A stretch of DNA of 34,407 nucleotides from an uncultured Clostridiaceae bacterium (GCA_958402495.1 CATXTS010000006.1:1-34407); one strand, 5' to 3'. Numbered from the stretch's first letter, positions 23,494 to 32,929 are shown. Program-made: numbers and translations. The notes: generated by a model from the letters alone, not told the origin.

Positions 23494-24445
23494 TAATCCT
23501 TATGGTTGCCTTTGTACTACCTTGTTTCCTTCTATCTACTACATAGGTACTACCTTGTATGGTTTTAGCTAAATGTTTAACACTGGCTCCTTCTTCACCA
23601 ATTTCTAATGTATTGGCAAATCTTCCTGGTTCTGCTTCTACAACTGCAATGGAAATAGAAGTTAAAGGAAATTGTTCTATAACACCTTTTCTATTTGCCA
23701 CTTCTATATAACCACGTTCTACATCATCATCTGTAAAAAATCTCGTGACATTGGTATCAAAATCTGCAATAATATTCTGGCAGACTTTATCATAATCTGT
23801 CTTTGAAAGAATGGCTACAAAATCATCACCACCAATATGTCCTACAAAACTATCTTCATATTCTTCTGTATGCACATTTTTTAAAATCGTCTTAGCTGTA
23901 AATTTAATAATTTCATCTCCCTTTAAGAAGCCATACACGTCATTATATGCCTTGAAATTATCTAAATCAATATACATCATGGCAAAGGTCTCTTTGCTTA
24001 AAAATCTCTTTTTCATTTCCGCTTGAATTTGTACATTTCCTGGTAGTCCAGTTAAAGGACTTACTCTTCTATTAATATATAATAAGCGAACTGTATTTTT
24101 AATAATATAATATAAGAAATCTTCATTCATGGAATGATTAATGTAATGTGTAATTCCTAATTTTAGAATATCTACTATATGATTATGTTCTGTATTAGAA
24201 GATACAACCATAACTGGCGTAATACTATTATCTTCATCATTTTTTATTCTTTTACAAAGTTCCAAAGTATCTACTTTTATAGAATCTTCATTTAGAATAA
24301 ACAAAGAAGGTATATTTTTTAATGCTTCTTCTAATTTATCAGAAGTAATATTGGTAAAACGATATTCTTTGTCATTTTTAAATAACATTCTCAATGTTTC
24401 TTTTAAATTATTTTGGTCATCTACTATAAAAATTTCTTGTATCAT
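23468..24445 (-). CDS. GGDEF-domain protein with degenerate receiver domain
   Basis: Of 325 residues, 1-115 have a receiver-like fold: IFIVDDQ at the start, LFILNEDS at 48-55 and VMVVSSN at 78-84. The position of the phospho-acceptor Asp is Asn52, and the Lys of the usual KP motif is absent (ITHYINHSM). Phosphorylation is therefore unlikely. Residues 128-310 form a GGDEF domain with SPLTGLPG, MYIDLDNFKAYND and GGDDF (205-209), the fourth residue being Asp instead of Glu. Cyclic-di-GMP synthesis is possible, but activity is uncertain. It is third in an operon: 8 bases after the CmpB-family gene and overlapping the DUF2752 gene. The ribosome site is AGGAG. Confidence 0.88.
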   Translation of the reverse strand: MIQEIFIVDDQNNLKETLRMLFKNDKEYRFTNITSDKLEEALKNIPSLFILNEDSIKVDTLELCKRIKNDEDNSITPVMVVSSNTEHNHIVDILKLGITHYINHSMNEDFLYYIIKNTVRLLYINRRVSPLTGLPGNVQIQAEMKKRFLSKETFAMMYIDLDNFKAYNDVYGFLKGDEIIKFTAKTILKNVHTEEYEDSFVGHIGGDDFVAILSKTDYDKVCQNIIADFDTNVTRFFTDDDVERGYIEVANRKGVIEQFPLTSISIAVVEAEPGRFANTLEIGEEGASVKHLAKTIQGSTYVVDRRKQGSTKATIRINEASNENE

Positions 24446-24453
24446 AAATTCTC

Positions 24454-25254
24454 CTATTTTTCCTTTTTAATTATTTTCTTTAGTGCTTCTAAATCGATTT
24501 TCTCATTTAAAAATTGTGTAATCGTTTCTGATTTCATACTTGGGAAGGCTAGTTTTAACCTTCTAGCTTGCCTGTACATTCGTATTTTTAATTTTGTTTG
24601 TTTTATCTTTAATTCTCTAATTAATTTTTCTATATTCTCTGTAGCAGTTTTAGAACCGGCTTGGTTTTTCTCATTCTTCAATTCTTCTAGTTTCTCTTTA
24701 ATGCTCTCTCCTAATTCATTTACTTTCTCCCAAGCTGTATCTATATGAATCATTGTCATTACACTAAAGATAATGTCTACTATGAAAATACTATATAAAA
24801 TAATATTCACATAAATTACAATCTCCATTGGTATTTGTGCAATTCTAGCTTCTATGAAAGGATGTATATAACGAATAAATAAAACTCCTAAAATTCCCCA
24901 ATAGATAGAATTTTTTAAACACACTCTACCTTGTATATTGAATTTTAAATGAGAATAATCCCAATATTTCGTTTTAAATACCTTTTCTAAAAATATGCCT
25001 ACGACATATTCCCATATAGATAGTAAAAAGAAGGAGACGATAAATAGAAGAACTGGATTTTCTTTTAAGAAACTTAATCCTAAAATCATAATCGCAGCAC
25101 CAAATCCATAAATCGGACATACTGGTCCATTTAAAAATCCGCTATTTACCCACTGTTTTTCTTCTATTGTTTTTGAAACTGACTCTAATAGCCATCCTGC
25201 AAAAGAATATAAGAGAATAAAACTTAACATATGAGCGATATAGATTGTATCCAT
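24454..25254 (-). CDS. putative ABC-transporter permease, CmpB-like family (PF06541 type)
   Basis: The protein has 266 residues and about five membrane segments in the first 190. The family pattern is clear: LLYSFAGWLLESVSKTIEEKQWVNSGFLNGPVCPIYGFGA, cited here only by its landmarks AGWLLES and GPVCPIYG, then SIWEYVVGIFLEKVF and YWDYS. The last 80 residues form a charged, probably coiled-coil cytoplasmic tail. Despite the database name, no ABC ATPase is encoded nearby, so a transport role is unsupported. It lies 19 bases after the Ig-like protein gene and 8 bases before the GGDEF gene, with AAAGGAAG as ribosome site. Confidence 0.82.
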   Translation of the reverse strand: MDTIYIAHMLSFILLYSFAGWLLESVSKTIEEKQWVNSGFLNGPVCPIYGFGAAIMILGLSFLKENPVLLFIVSFFLLSIWEYVVGIFLEKVFKTKYWDYSHLKFNIQGRVCLKNSIYWGILGVLFIRYIHPFIEARIAQIPMEIVIYVNIILYSIFIVDIIFSVMTMIHIDTAWEKVNELGESIKEKLEELKNEKNQAGSKTATENIEKLIRELKIKQTKLKIRMYRQARRLKLAFPSMKSETITQFLNEKIDLEALKKIIKKEK

Positions 25255-25273
25255 GTTAAAGCTTCCTTTCTGC

Positions 25274-26200
25274 TTAAATCGTAACTTCTCCTGTTTTTTC
25301 TTCTACTAAATCGTTTACATTATAAACCTTTACATTAATCGTATTTCTACCACTTACTAAGGTTTGTCTAATTTCTAACTCTTTTACATTTAAAGAAGTT
25401 CCTGTGTTACTTGGGTCTGTTGAATAGAAAACACCATTTAAAGTAAATTCTATCTTTTTAATATTTTCCTCATCGGTCACTTTAATGATTAATTCATTAC
25501 CTTGTCCTGAAAGTTCTATGGTTGGTTTCTTAGCGCCTTTAAAAGTTTGTTCTTTTTCAGTTACATTGCCACTTTTATCCACTGCTGTTACCTTTAATGT
25601 ATTTTCACCTTTTAAAATAGCTACTTTTTCTTCTATTAATTTTGGTGATTCTTCTCTAGCATCTAAAATCGTCTCATCCTCATCATTCCAACGATAAGAA
25701 ATATAATCTAACTGTGTCTCGTCTTTAGCACTAATCTTTACTTTTGCATTCTCTACTGTAAATTCAATTTCTGGTTTAATGGTATCTGTCGATACACTCG
25801 TATAGGTTTGTGTATAGGTAACTTCCTTTCCTGCTATATCGATTACTTTTAAAGTTAAATTATTTTCTCCTTCTGGCATTTCTATACGTTCTTCTAATTG
25901 GTTTCTTCCTTTTCCTTGTAAAATCACTTCTTGATTTTTATTCCACATATAGGCTATCTTATCAATCACTTTGTCATGTGTTACTTTAACAATAATTTCA
26001 TTTCCTTGCTGTGCCATGGTGACTACGGGTACACTCGTTTTAGCATCTTCTTTATCTTGTGGAACAAAAATGGCATAGGAACCTTGTCCTACTAATAGGA
26101 TACCAAACAAAATAATCATAATTGCAAATATGCGTCCGACAGTTTGAATGGATAATGGTTCTTTACTTTTTTTATTTCCTGTATATAAAATTTGATTCAT
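25274..26200 (-). CDS. membrane-anchored protein with three Ig-like repeats
   Basis: The 308-residue protein has a cytoplasmic start of about 20 residues and one transmembrane helix (about 23-47, ending GQGSYAIFV). The extracellular part has three related beta modules. The first two align well: KIAYMWNKNQEVIL ... GENNLTLKVIDIAGKEVTYTQ, and YISYRWNDEDETIL ... GENTLKVTAVDKSGNVTEKEQ. The third is more divergent (KIEFTLNGVFYSTD ... GRNTINVKVYNVND). They resemble bacterial Ig-like surface modules. It is the first gene of an operon with the CmpB-family, GGDEF and DUF2752 genes. It probably acts at the cell surface; the ligand is unknown. Confidence 0.8.
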   Translation of the reverse strand: MNQILYTGNKKSKEPLSIQTVGRIFAIMIILFGILLVGQGSYAIFVPQDKEDAKTSVPVVTMAQQGNEIIVKVTHDKVIDKIAYMWNKNQEVILQGKGRNQLEERIEMPEGENNLTLKVIDIAGKEVTYTQTYTSVSTDTIKPEIEFTVENAKVKISAKDETQLDYISYRWNDEDETILDAREESPKLIEEKVAILKGENTLKVTAVDKSGNVTEKEQTFKGAKKPTIELSGQGNELIIKVTDEENIKKIEFTLNGVFYSTDPSNTGTSLNVKELEIRQTLVSGRNTINVKVYNVNDLVEEKTGEVTI

Positions 26201-26224
26201 TTTTTCACCTCTTATTTGTAGGAA

Positions 26225-26253
26225 ATTATATCATAAGCCCTTTTTAAAGTAAA
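26225..26253 (-). promoter_or_regulatory. sigma-A promoter of the Ig-like/CmpB/GGDEF/DUF2752 operon
   Basis: TTTACT (26253-26248), 17 bases, TATAAT (26230-26225). The start codon at 26200 follows AGAGGTG. Confidence 0.65.
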
Positions 26254-26331
26254 CTATATTTGGAAATTTTTTCTACACAGTACATGAAGATTTCTTATTC
26301 CATTTTGTTTGACTTTTTTCTTCCAAGCAAA

Positions 26332-26355
26332 AGTGAGCTAAATACATAGCTCACT
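26332..26355 (-). terminator. terminator of the thioester surface-protein gene
   Basis: A 9-bp perfect stem (AGTGAGCTA with TAGCTCACT) has a 6-base loop. On the minus strand only TTTT follows, so it is of moderate strength. Confidence 0.6.
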
Positions 26356-26382
26356 CTTATCTTTATTTAGTTATTTTTTGCC

Positions 26383-29300
26383 TTAAAGTACAAATTTCTT
26401 AATGAATACAGCTCCTACGCAAATAAGTATTAGCGCTCCTCCTGTTAAAGCAATGTACTCTATTTTTATATCTCCTACACCTGTCTTAATAGATAAAATA
26501 ACGGGTGCATCATCGATGTCGTCTTCTCCTGGTACTTTATTATTTGGTGTTGAGTCAATATCTGGTGTATGACTATCATTATAGTCTTTACTAATTTCAG
26601 CGGTATTAACTTTTAATCCTAAATTGTCTGCACTATTTATCCAGGTTAATAAGATTTCTACTTCTGCACTTTCTCCTGGTTGTAGTAATGTATCTTTTAA
26701 TTGGTCTGTTACTACTTTTCCATCTACTTGTTTCCACTTAGGATTATCTTCAGGAACAAATTTTAGTCCTTCAGGGATATAATCAGAAATTTCTTTGACA
26801 TACCCTGCGATTTCACCTTCATTGGTTACTCTTATTTTGTATCTAAATTTAACAACTACTTTATTTAATTTACTTTGTACAATTTCTACTTTTACAGGTG
26901 CCTCAGGGTCATCTTCTGCTTTATGTCCAGTTTCTGTAATAGTTTCTTTACCATTTTCTATAACAATAGCTTGTGTTACCCATTTTCTTAAAGCTAAGTC
27001 AAAGTATTTTACTTTTACTTTTTCAATATCTTGATCATCTTCCCCTTCAATCCATTTATCTGGTGTAGAATCTTTATCCACTACAGAGTTACCATTTTTG
27101 TCTTGGTCATCTGCTATTTGTGCTTTATTGATTAGAATTCTATCCGATGTATTAGGTTCTGTAACTTGGAAAGCAATCTGAATATCTCTATAATCTGGTT
27201 GCTTCATGCTCTGACTATCAAATGGTTGTAATAAGTTGTCTCTACCTGTTTGGTCTTCTTGTTCTTTAGATAAGTAATCTGTTTGAATAGCTACCGCTTC
27301 TTCTACTTTCTCAGTTGGATTACCTTCTTTGTCTAACATTACCCATCTGTAAGTTTGATTAATTTCATTTTCTGGTAAGAATAGCAAACCTTCTGGTAAA
27401 TCATCTTTGATAGAAGAGGCATATCCTGCTTTTGTTCCTTCATTAAAGATTCTCAAAGTATAAGTAACGATATTCCCATTTTCAACTACTACTGGTTCTT
27501 TGGTATGTTCGTAAATATAGTTTCCATCTTTGTCAATCTTAAATACTGGTACTCTATCTGTGATAGCGGTATTATCTACTGCTGTAATAAACTTTCTTAA
27601 AGCTAAGTCAAAATAACTTAATTTGATATGTTCTTTATCTATATCATCTTCTTTATCCTTGTTATTGTCTGGTGTTGAGTCTTTATCTTCTACTGGATTA
27701 CCATTTTCATCTGCGTCATCGGCAATTTCTGCAATATTGGTGATAATCTCTGTAAAAGAATTTGGTGCGACTACTTTAAAGGCAACTTTTACATCTCTAT
27801 AATCTGGTGATTCCATTGTTTCTGGGTCAAAAGCTGCTATTAAATTTTCACCTGCTGTTCTTTCTTGTTCTTTAGATAAATAATCCGTTACAATGTATTT
27901 CGCTTCTGCTACATTCGTTGTCTGTGTTCCATCTTCTTTTAACATTTTCCATCGATAGGTTATGTTTGTTTCATCTTGTGGTAAAAATTCTAGTCCAGAT
28001 GGAATGTCATCTTTCACTAATTTTGCGTAACCTGCTATATCTCCTTCGTTATAAATTCTAATGGTATATTCTACTATATCTGTGGTTTCTACTTCTACTG
28101 GCTCTTTGGTATGTTCATAGATATAATTTCCATTTTCATCTTTTACGTTAGTAAATACAGGTATTCTATTAGTAACTGGTGTTTCGTTTACACCTGTAAT
28201 AAATTTTCTTAAAGCTAAATCAAATTCTTCTAAGATTAATTTTTCAAAGTCATCATCATCTTCTTGTCCTTGATAGAAATAGTCTTTATCGTTTAGAATA
28301 GATTTATTGCTATCTTTTCCTTTATAATCAGGTAAATCTTCATCTCTTGGTAATTGGATATTGGCTTTACTAGAATCTCTATCTAAAATGGTATTCCCAT
28401 CTTTGTCTGTAAAGTCGGTAATTTCAGCAATGTTAGTAATGACTTTATCTAAATTTTCTATAGATTTTACTCTACATTTAATTTTTAATTCTCTATAATC
28501 TGGTGTTGTCATGGTATCTTTATCAAATGCTTTTAAAAGATTATCTTCTGGGTCAATATCTGTTTTTGCTAAATGATTAGTAGTTGCTTTTCTTAAAGAA
28601 CTATCAATTACCCAACCATAAGTTGCATTAAAATGTTCTTCATCATCCATAACAAATTCTAATTGAGGTGGTAAGTAGTCTGTAATGGCACTTGCATATC
28701 CATCTATATCCCCTTCATTATAGACACGAATCGTATAGATAACGATATCACCTACAGATACCCCTACTGGGTCTTTTGGATGTCTATACATTGCTGTTGT
28801 TCCACTTCCATTTTTTAATGGAGTAACATCAATGGTTGGCTCTCTTAAGTATTTACTAGTTACCGTATCTATTAGTTCTTTTCCATTAATGTTGGTAATG
28901 AACTTTCTTAAAGCTAAATCAAATGGTTTTCCTAATAAAACTAAGTTTTCATAGTCATCATCATCTTCATATCCCCAACCTTTTTCAGATTCTCCTGGAT
29001 TGTAATTTTCTTTTTGCTCTGGTGTTAGGTTATTTGGTGTAGAGTCCATATCGGTGATAGTTTCATTTCCTGTTTCATCACTATGTTTTGTAATTTCTGC
29101 AACATTTTTTAGTGTTTTATCATTCTCTCCTAATGTTGCTGTTACAGTACATTCTACTTGTACATCTGCATAGGCAAGTGTTGTTCCATCAAATTTAGAT
29201 ATTAATGTATCTTTTAATTTATCTGTTACAATCGTTTTTCCATCTCCAGATGGATTCGTCCATCCATTTTCTGTATTGATAGTGCTTCCTGCTTTTAATG

Positions 29301-30756
29301 TTAATCCCTCTGGTAAATAATCGGTAATTTGTTTTGCATATCCATTTAAATTACCTTCATTATATATACGAATGGTATATAGGACAGTATCTCCTGTTTT
29401 TATGTATAAAGGATTTTTGGTGTGTTGCTTTATCGCTGTTGTTACACCACCATCTTGCATATGGCTTATATCTACAACGGGTTCTCTAGATGGGTCTACG
29501 ACATTGTTATTTATTTTTGTAATAAATTTTCTTAAGGCTAAATCAAAGACTGGTGTGTAATCAATTGGTGCTTCTAGTACATAGGCTTCTTTATTTCTTA
29601 CTACTTCTGCTACTGGTTGGTCAATTTTTAAAGTTTCTACTGTAGAGCCTGCTACTGACCAATAGGTGATTTGCGTAGTATATTCTGTTACATTTACAGT
29701 GAATTTCGCATTGGTAATATTGGTTGTTTGTGGTACTAGAAGATAAAATTCTGTACCTAATATTTCAGACAATCCTTTGTTTAATAAATTTCCTTGTGCA
29801 TCTGCATAATTGTAATCGATAGAAGTTACTCCATCTGCTGCTAATAAATTTCCTACTAATTTAGCATCTGATTTTGTTAATGTATTTATTTTGTAAGGAC
29901 CAATTAGATAATTGCTACCTACTGTTTGTGTCTTTACATTATTAGCTGTTAATTGGAATTTAGCGGTGTCGTCTACTGTTGGTGCTTTGGATGCATTTGC
30001 TTTTCCCATCCTTACAAAATAATTAAATAAGGCAATGGTATCATCATTTCTTTGGTCTCCATCTGTTCTAAATTTATCTCCTAATGGCATATAGTCGCTA
30101 TCTGTGGTTTCCTTTATCCATAATGAAAATAAATCTGTGGTTTCTATATGATACACATCGTTATTTGTAAAATACCATACTGCTAATTGCTGTGCTATAT
30201 CGATTTCATCGTCAGATATTTTACTATTTTGGATACCTGCATTTAATAAAAGATTTTTTCTATATTCTGTTGCTAACTCCGTTTGTTCTGTCGTGGCATT
30301 TCTACTTGGTGCTGGTACATAACTATGTTCTAGTACCCAAACTAAAGAATTATAGTTTTCTCCACTTGGTAAAACGTCTTTATAAGGACTTGGAATATTA
30401 ACTAAGTCTTTTAAATTAAAGTATTCTGTGTAATTACGTTGTGTTACACTTCCATCTCCCATAGAAGTACTAGAGCCAAATCCTGGTCCTCCTTTTAAGC
30501 AGTAAATCGCTCTATCTTTATTCGCTACTGTTCCTGCTTGATTATAGGATGCTATTTTCCATAAGATTTTTTCTGATCCATTTAATCCTGTTTTATAAGA
30601 ATAACCAGAACTACGAAATGCTTCTAATCCTAACTTTAGTCCTCCATTTGGGTCTGTTGTTGCATAGGAAGCATTTCCACTACTTAAAATTCCTAATGTA
30701 GAAATAGTAGCAATGGCTATGGCAATAAATGATTTTTTCCAATTCTTTAACTTCAT
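26383..30756 (-). CDS. large thioester-domain surface protein with five DUF11/isopeptide-type repeats
   Basis: The protein has 1457 residues from the ATG at 30756. The ATG at 30768 lies inside the AAAGGATGGGG ribosome site and is rejected. A signal peptide covers about 1-32. An N-terminal thioester (TQXA-like) domain has Cys86 in AIYCLKGGPGFG and Gln190 in AQQLAVWYF, the pair that forms the internal thioester in adhesins of this class. Five repeats of 170-230 residues begin with FDLALRKFIT or a variant near 404, 612, 845, 1049 and 1252. Each has YTIRIYNEG and YLPEGL-like motifs, and most have TNIAEI near the end. The Lys, Glu and Asn positions suit intramolecular isopeptide bonds. The C-terminus is SIKTGVGD, a hydrophobic helix and KKFVL: a sortase-like layout without a clear LPXTG. 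It is probably a covalent or membrane-anchored adhesin. Confidence 0.88.
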   Translation of the reverse strand: MKLKNWKKSFIAIAIATISTLGILSSGNASYATTDPNGGLKLGLEAFRSSGYSYKTGLNGSEKILWKIASYNQAGTVANKDRAIYCLKGGPGFGSSTSMGDGSVTQRNYTEYFNLKDLVNIPSPYKDVLPSGENYNSLVWVLEHSYVPAPSRNATTEQTELATEYRKNLLLNAGIQNSKISDDEIDIAQQLAVWYFTNNDVYHIETTDLFSLWIKETTDSDYMPLGDKFRTDGDQRNDDTIALFNYFVRMGKANASKAPTVDDTAKFQLTANNVKTQTVGSNYLIGPYKINTLTKSDAKLVGNLLAADGVTSIDYNYADAQGNLLNKGLSEILGTEFYLLVPQTTNITNAKFTVNVTEYTTQITYWSVAGSTVETLKIDQPVAEVVRNKEAYVLEAPIDYTPVFDLALRKFITKINNNVVDPSREPVVDISHMQDGGVTTAIKQHTKNPLYIKTGDTVLYTIRIYNEGNLNGYAKQITDYLPEGLTLKAGSTINTENGWTNPSGDGKTIVTDKLKDTLISKFDGTTLAYADVQVECTVTATLGENDKTLKNVAEITKHSDETGNETITDMDSTPNNLTPEQKENYNPGESEKGWGYEDDDDYENLVLLGKPFDLALRKFITNINGKELIDTVTSKYLREPTIDVTPLKNGSGTTAMYRHPKDPVGVSVGDIVIYTIRVYNEGDIDGYASAITDYLPPQLEFVMDDEEHFNATYGWVIDSSLRKATTNHLAKTDIDPEDNLLKAFDKDTMTTPDYRELKIKCRVKSIENLDKVITNIAEITDFTDKDGNTILDRDSSKANIQLPRDEDLPDYKGKDSNKSILNDKDYFYQGQEDDDDFEKLILEEFDLALRKFITGVNETPVTNRIPVFTNVKDENGNYIYEHTKEPVEVETTDIVEYTIRIYNEGDIAGYAKLVKDDIPSGLEFLPQDETNITYRWKMLKEDGTQTTNVAEAKYIVTDYLSKEQERTAGENLIAAFDPETMESPDYRDVKVAFKVVAPNSFTEIITNIAEIADDADENGNPVEDKDSTPDNNKDKEDDIDKEHIKLSYFDLALRKFITAVDNTAITDRVPVFKIDKDGNYIYEHTKEPVVVENGNIVTYTLRIFNEGTKAGYASSIKDDLPEGLLFLPENEINQTYRWVMLDKEGNPTEKVEEAVAIQTDYLSKEQEDQTGRDNLLQPFDSQSMKQPDYRDIQIAFQVTEPNTSDRILINKAQIADDQDKNGNSVVDKDSTPDKWIEGEDDQDIEKVKVKYFDLALRKWVTQAIVIENGKETITETGHKAEDDPEAPVKVEIVQSKLNKVVVKFRYKIRVTNEGEIAGYVKEISDYIPEGLKFVPEDNPKWKQVDGKVVTDQLKDTLLQPGESAEVEILLTWINSADNLGLKVNTAEISKDYNDSHTPDIDSTPNNKVPGEDDIDDAPVILSIKTGVGDIKIEYIALTGGALILICVGAVFIKKFVL

Positions 30757-30813
30757 TATTTTCCCCATCCTTTTATTTCAATCTCCTTTTATTTATCTAT
30801 TTCCCCTATCTAT

Positions 30814-30842
30814 ATTTTAAATGCATTTAGCAAGGAAGTCAA
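30814..30842 (-). promoter_or_regulatory. sigma-A promoter of the surface-protein gene
   Basis: TTGACT (30842-30837), 17 bases, TAAAAT (30819-30814). Confidence 0.6.
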
Positions 30843-31067
30843 TAACATTATTTGGCAGTTTTTTGACATGTCTTCTTTTACTTTCTAGGCCTTTACGGAA
30901 ATAGGTTTTCTCAATTTTCTTGTATTTATTACGTTTCCATTACAATTATATTACATTTTCGTTACAAAATCAATGTTTTCACGCATTTTTCCTAGAAATC
31001 TTGGGGTTTTAGCCCATCTATATAATTGTGTTTCAAGCGTATAGAATGCTTTTTACTTTTTTATATA
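30843..31067. other. AT-rich intergenic stretch
   Basis: No gene or RNA is seen. It separates the surface-protein promoter from the terminator of the DUF4143 ATPase gene. Confidence 0.5.
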
Positions 31068-31108
31068 AAAAAACGATAGGTATAGAATAAAAAACCCCAT
31101 CGTTTTTT
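31068..31108 (-). terminator. terminator of the DUF4143 ATPase gene
   Basis: A 10-bp perfect stem (AAAAAACGAT with ATCGTTTTTT) has a 21-base A/T- and C-rich loop that can pair further (GG/CC). Runs of A and T on both sides make it usable in either direction. Between it and 31232 lie nested inverted repeats (TTTATGAG/CTCATAAA and ATCAAC/GTTGAT). Confidence 0.6.
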
Positions 31109-31231
31109 CTGTTTTATGAGGGCTATCATCGGATTAATCAACTCATAAATCGGTTGATATTACTAAATTTTTTATTAAAAAAATTAATGTGTTAAGCTCA
31201 TTTTTTAAGTAAAATTTTTTTCTATCTTCCC

Positions 31232-32428
31232 TCAACTTAATAAAAAATCAATTATATTATGAACTTCAATTCCTTCAATTTGCTTATCTTTTACTTTATC
31301 CATTGTTAATATTACTTTTTTATAATTATCTTTAACAGCTAATAGTGATTTGGTTTCTCTTTCCTCAACTCCTTCATCTAAAATACTTCTTGATACTTGA
31401 TAATACACTCTTTCATTTGGCTTGATGGCAATGAAATCTATCTCTATATCATTATATTTTCCAACATATACTTCATATCCCCTACGTAGAAGTTCTATAT
31501 AGATTAAATTTTCATAACTACTACCTGTATCATAAGAGGAAAACCCACTGATTATATTTTTCAATCCATTATCTACAAAATAATATTTTCCTTGTGTTTT
31601 TAATAATTGTTTTCCTTTTAACTCATATCTAGGTACTCTATATATGAAATAAGCATTTTCAATCATTTTCAAATAAGAATCTACCGTTTCATTTGTAATA
31701 TTGCTTCCATTTTTTCTCATAAATTCAGCAATCGAGTTTGGAGTTGTTAAATTACCAATACAAGATGACATATATTTTATTAAATTGTCTAAAAAAACTA
31801 TATCCTTTATACTATTTCTATTAATGACATCTTTTTTTAAGACTACTTCTTTAATATCATTTAAATAGTTAGTCATTAACTGTTCATTATCATTCAGATT
31901 TACCAACATTGGCATACCACCAAATTTAAGATATTTATTAAATTTATCATATTTATCTTCATTATTTTTAAAAGGATATTCTGTTAAAAATTCTTTAAAT
32001 GAAAATGGATACATTTTTATGGTCAAAACTCTCCCTGCAAGTAAGGTTGTTAATTCACTTGATAAAAGATATGCATTAGAACCAGTTATATAGATGTCGC
32101 AATCTATATCCACTAACAATGAGTTTACGGCTTTTTCCCACATTGTAACATTTTGTACTTCATCTAATAATAAATAATTCTTCCCTTTATTTATCTGCTT
32201 TTTTATATATTTATATAAATCTTGATAGTCTTTAATATCATACCATTGCGCACTTTCAAAATTCATATAGATGATATTCTTTTCTTCTATTTTTTGAGAT
32301 ATTAGATAGTCTTTAAATTGTAATAATAATGTACTTTTACCACTTCTTCTAACACCTGTTATTACTTTAATTAGATTTAGGTCTTTACTTTCTATTAATT
32401 GATTTAGGTATTTTTCTCTTTTTAACAT
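31232..32428 (-). CDS. AAA ATPase with C-terminal DUF4143
   Basis: The 398-residue protein belongs to the widespread ATP-binding family found in many bacterial and archaeal genomes. Walker A is GVRRSGKST near the N-terminus and Walker B is YLLLDEVQ, with the following TGSNAYLLSSELTTLLAGR typical of the AAA_14 type. The C-terminal DUF4143 part (LYRVPRYELKGKQLLKTQ-like region, YYFVDNGLKNI) ends with a nuclease-like patch IEIDFIAI. Function is unproven; members are often mobile or defence-associated. ATG 32428 follows GAGGTGGAG; the GTG at 32437 is less likely. It is single, divergent from the broken rhuM gene, and preceded by a promoter whose -35 abuts a palindrome. Confidence 0.88.
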   Translation of the reverse strand: MLKREKYLNQLIESKDLNLIKVITGVRRSGKSTLLLQFKDYLISQKIEEKNIIYMNFESAQWYDIKDYQDLYKYIKKQINKGKNYLLLDEVQNVTMWEKAVNSLLVDIDCDIYITGSNAYLLSSELTTLLAGRVLTIKMYPFSFKEFLTEYPFKNNEDKYDKFNKYLKFGGMPMLVNLNDNEQLMTNYLNDIKEVVLKKDVINRNSIKDIVFLDNLIKYMSSCIGNLTTPNSIAEFMRKNGSNITNETVDSYLKMIENAYFIYRVPRYELKGKQLLKTQGKYYFVDNGLKNIISGFSSYDTGSSYENLIYIELLRRGYEVYVGKYNDIEIDFIAIKPNERVYYQVSRSILDEGVEERETKSLLAVKDNYKKVILTMDKVKDKQIEGIEVHNIIDFLLS

Positions 32429-32447
32429 ACTCTCCACCTCAATATAT

Positions 32448-32477
32448 ATTATACAATATGCATATTATTAATGTCAA
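32448..32477 (-). promoter_or_regulatory. promoter of the DUF4143 ATPase gene
   Basis: A perfect -35 TTGACA (32477-32472) and -10 TATAAT (32453-32448) are separated by 18 bases. Confidence 0.75.
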
Positions 32478-32503
32478 GTTTTACGGTTATAACCGCAAAA
32501 CTT
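32476..32503. promoter_or_regulatory. palindromic operator-like site overlapping the -35 box
   Basis: This is a 28-base palindrome with a perfect 12-base core CGGTTATAACCG and flanking arms AAGTTTT/AAAACTT. One A/C pair in each arm is the only mismatch. It overlaps the last two bases of the -35 box of the ATPase promoter, the classic position for a repressor or activator site. No regulator is encoded beside it. Confidence 0.55.
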
Positions 32504-32929
32504 TTTAAAAAATGTTTTTTTGCGTCTTTATATTATATGTTATAAAACAATTTTTATACAAAATAAAAATGTTAAGTTCATTTGAGTTAACCAAAACTAC
32601 TTATTTTAGTGGATTTTAGACTGCCTTTTTTAATCAATGAAAAAAGCTGAGATATGAATACATTTCAGGTATTCTACCACAACTATTGACAAAGAATCGT
32701 TTTGGGAGGCGCAATCAGTTTGACATTCTTGAAAATATGGTAATCCCAATACATTCAATGGTTAAAATCAATTTGTTCATGTAACTAAAAAATTTATTTA
32801 AGAAAACTATAAAGAATATAGGTTTAAAATAGATATGTCACACGTAAATTGAAAACAAAATATTGAAAAAGAGCACTAAAAATGATATTGTTTAAGTAAT
32901 CAAAAATAAACAAATGTTTTGCAACTTTA
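32504..32929. other. non-coding stretch with possible coding relic
   Basis: No intact gene. One stop-free run of 47 codons at 32641-32784, without a start, includes LTKNRFGRRNQFDILENM and a local rise in GC. It may be a remnant of an inactivated gene or chance; I do not recognise it. Confidence 0.35.
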
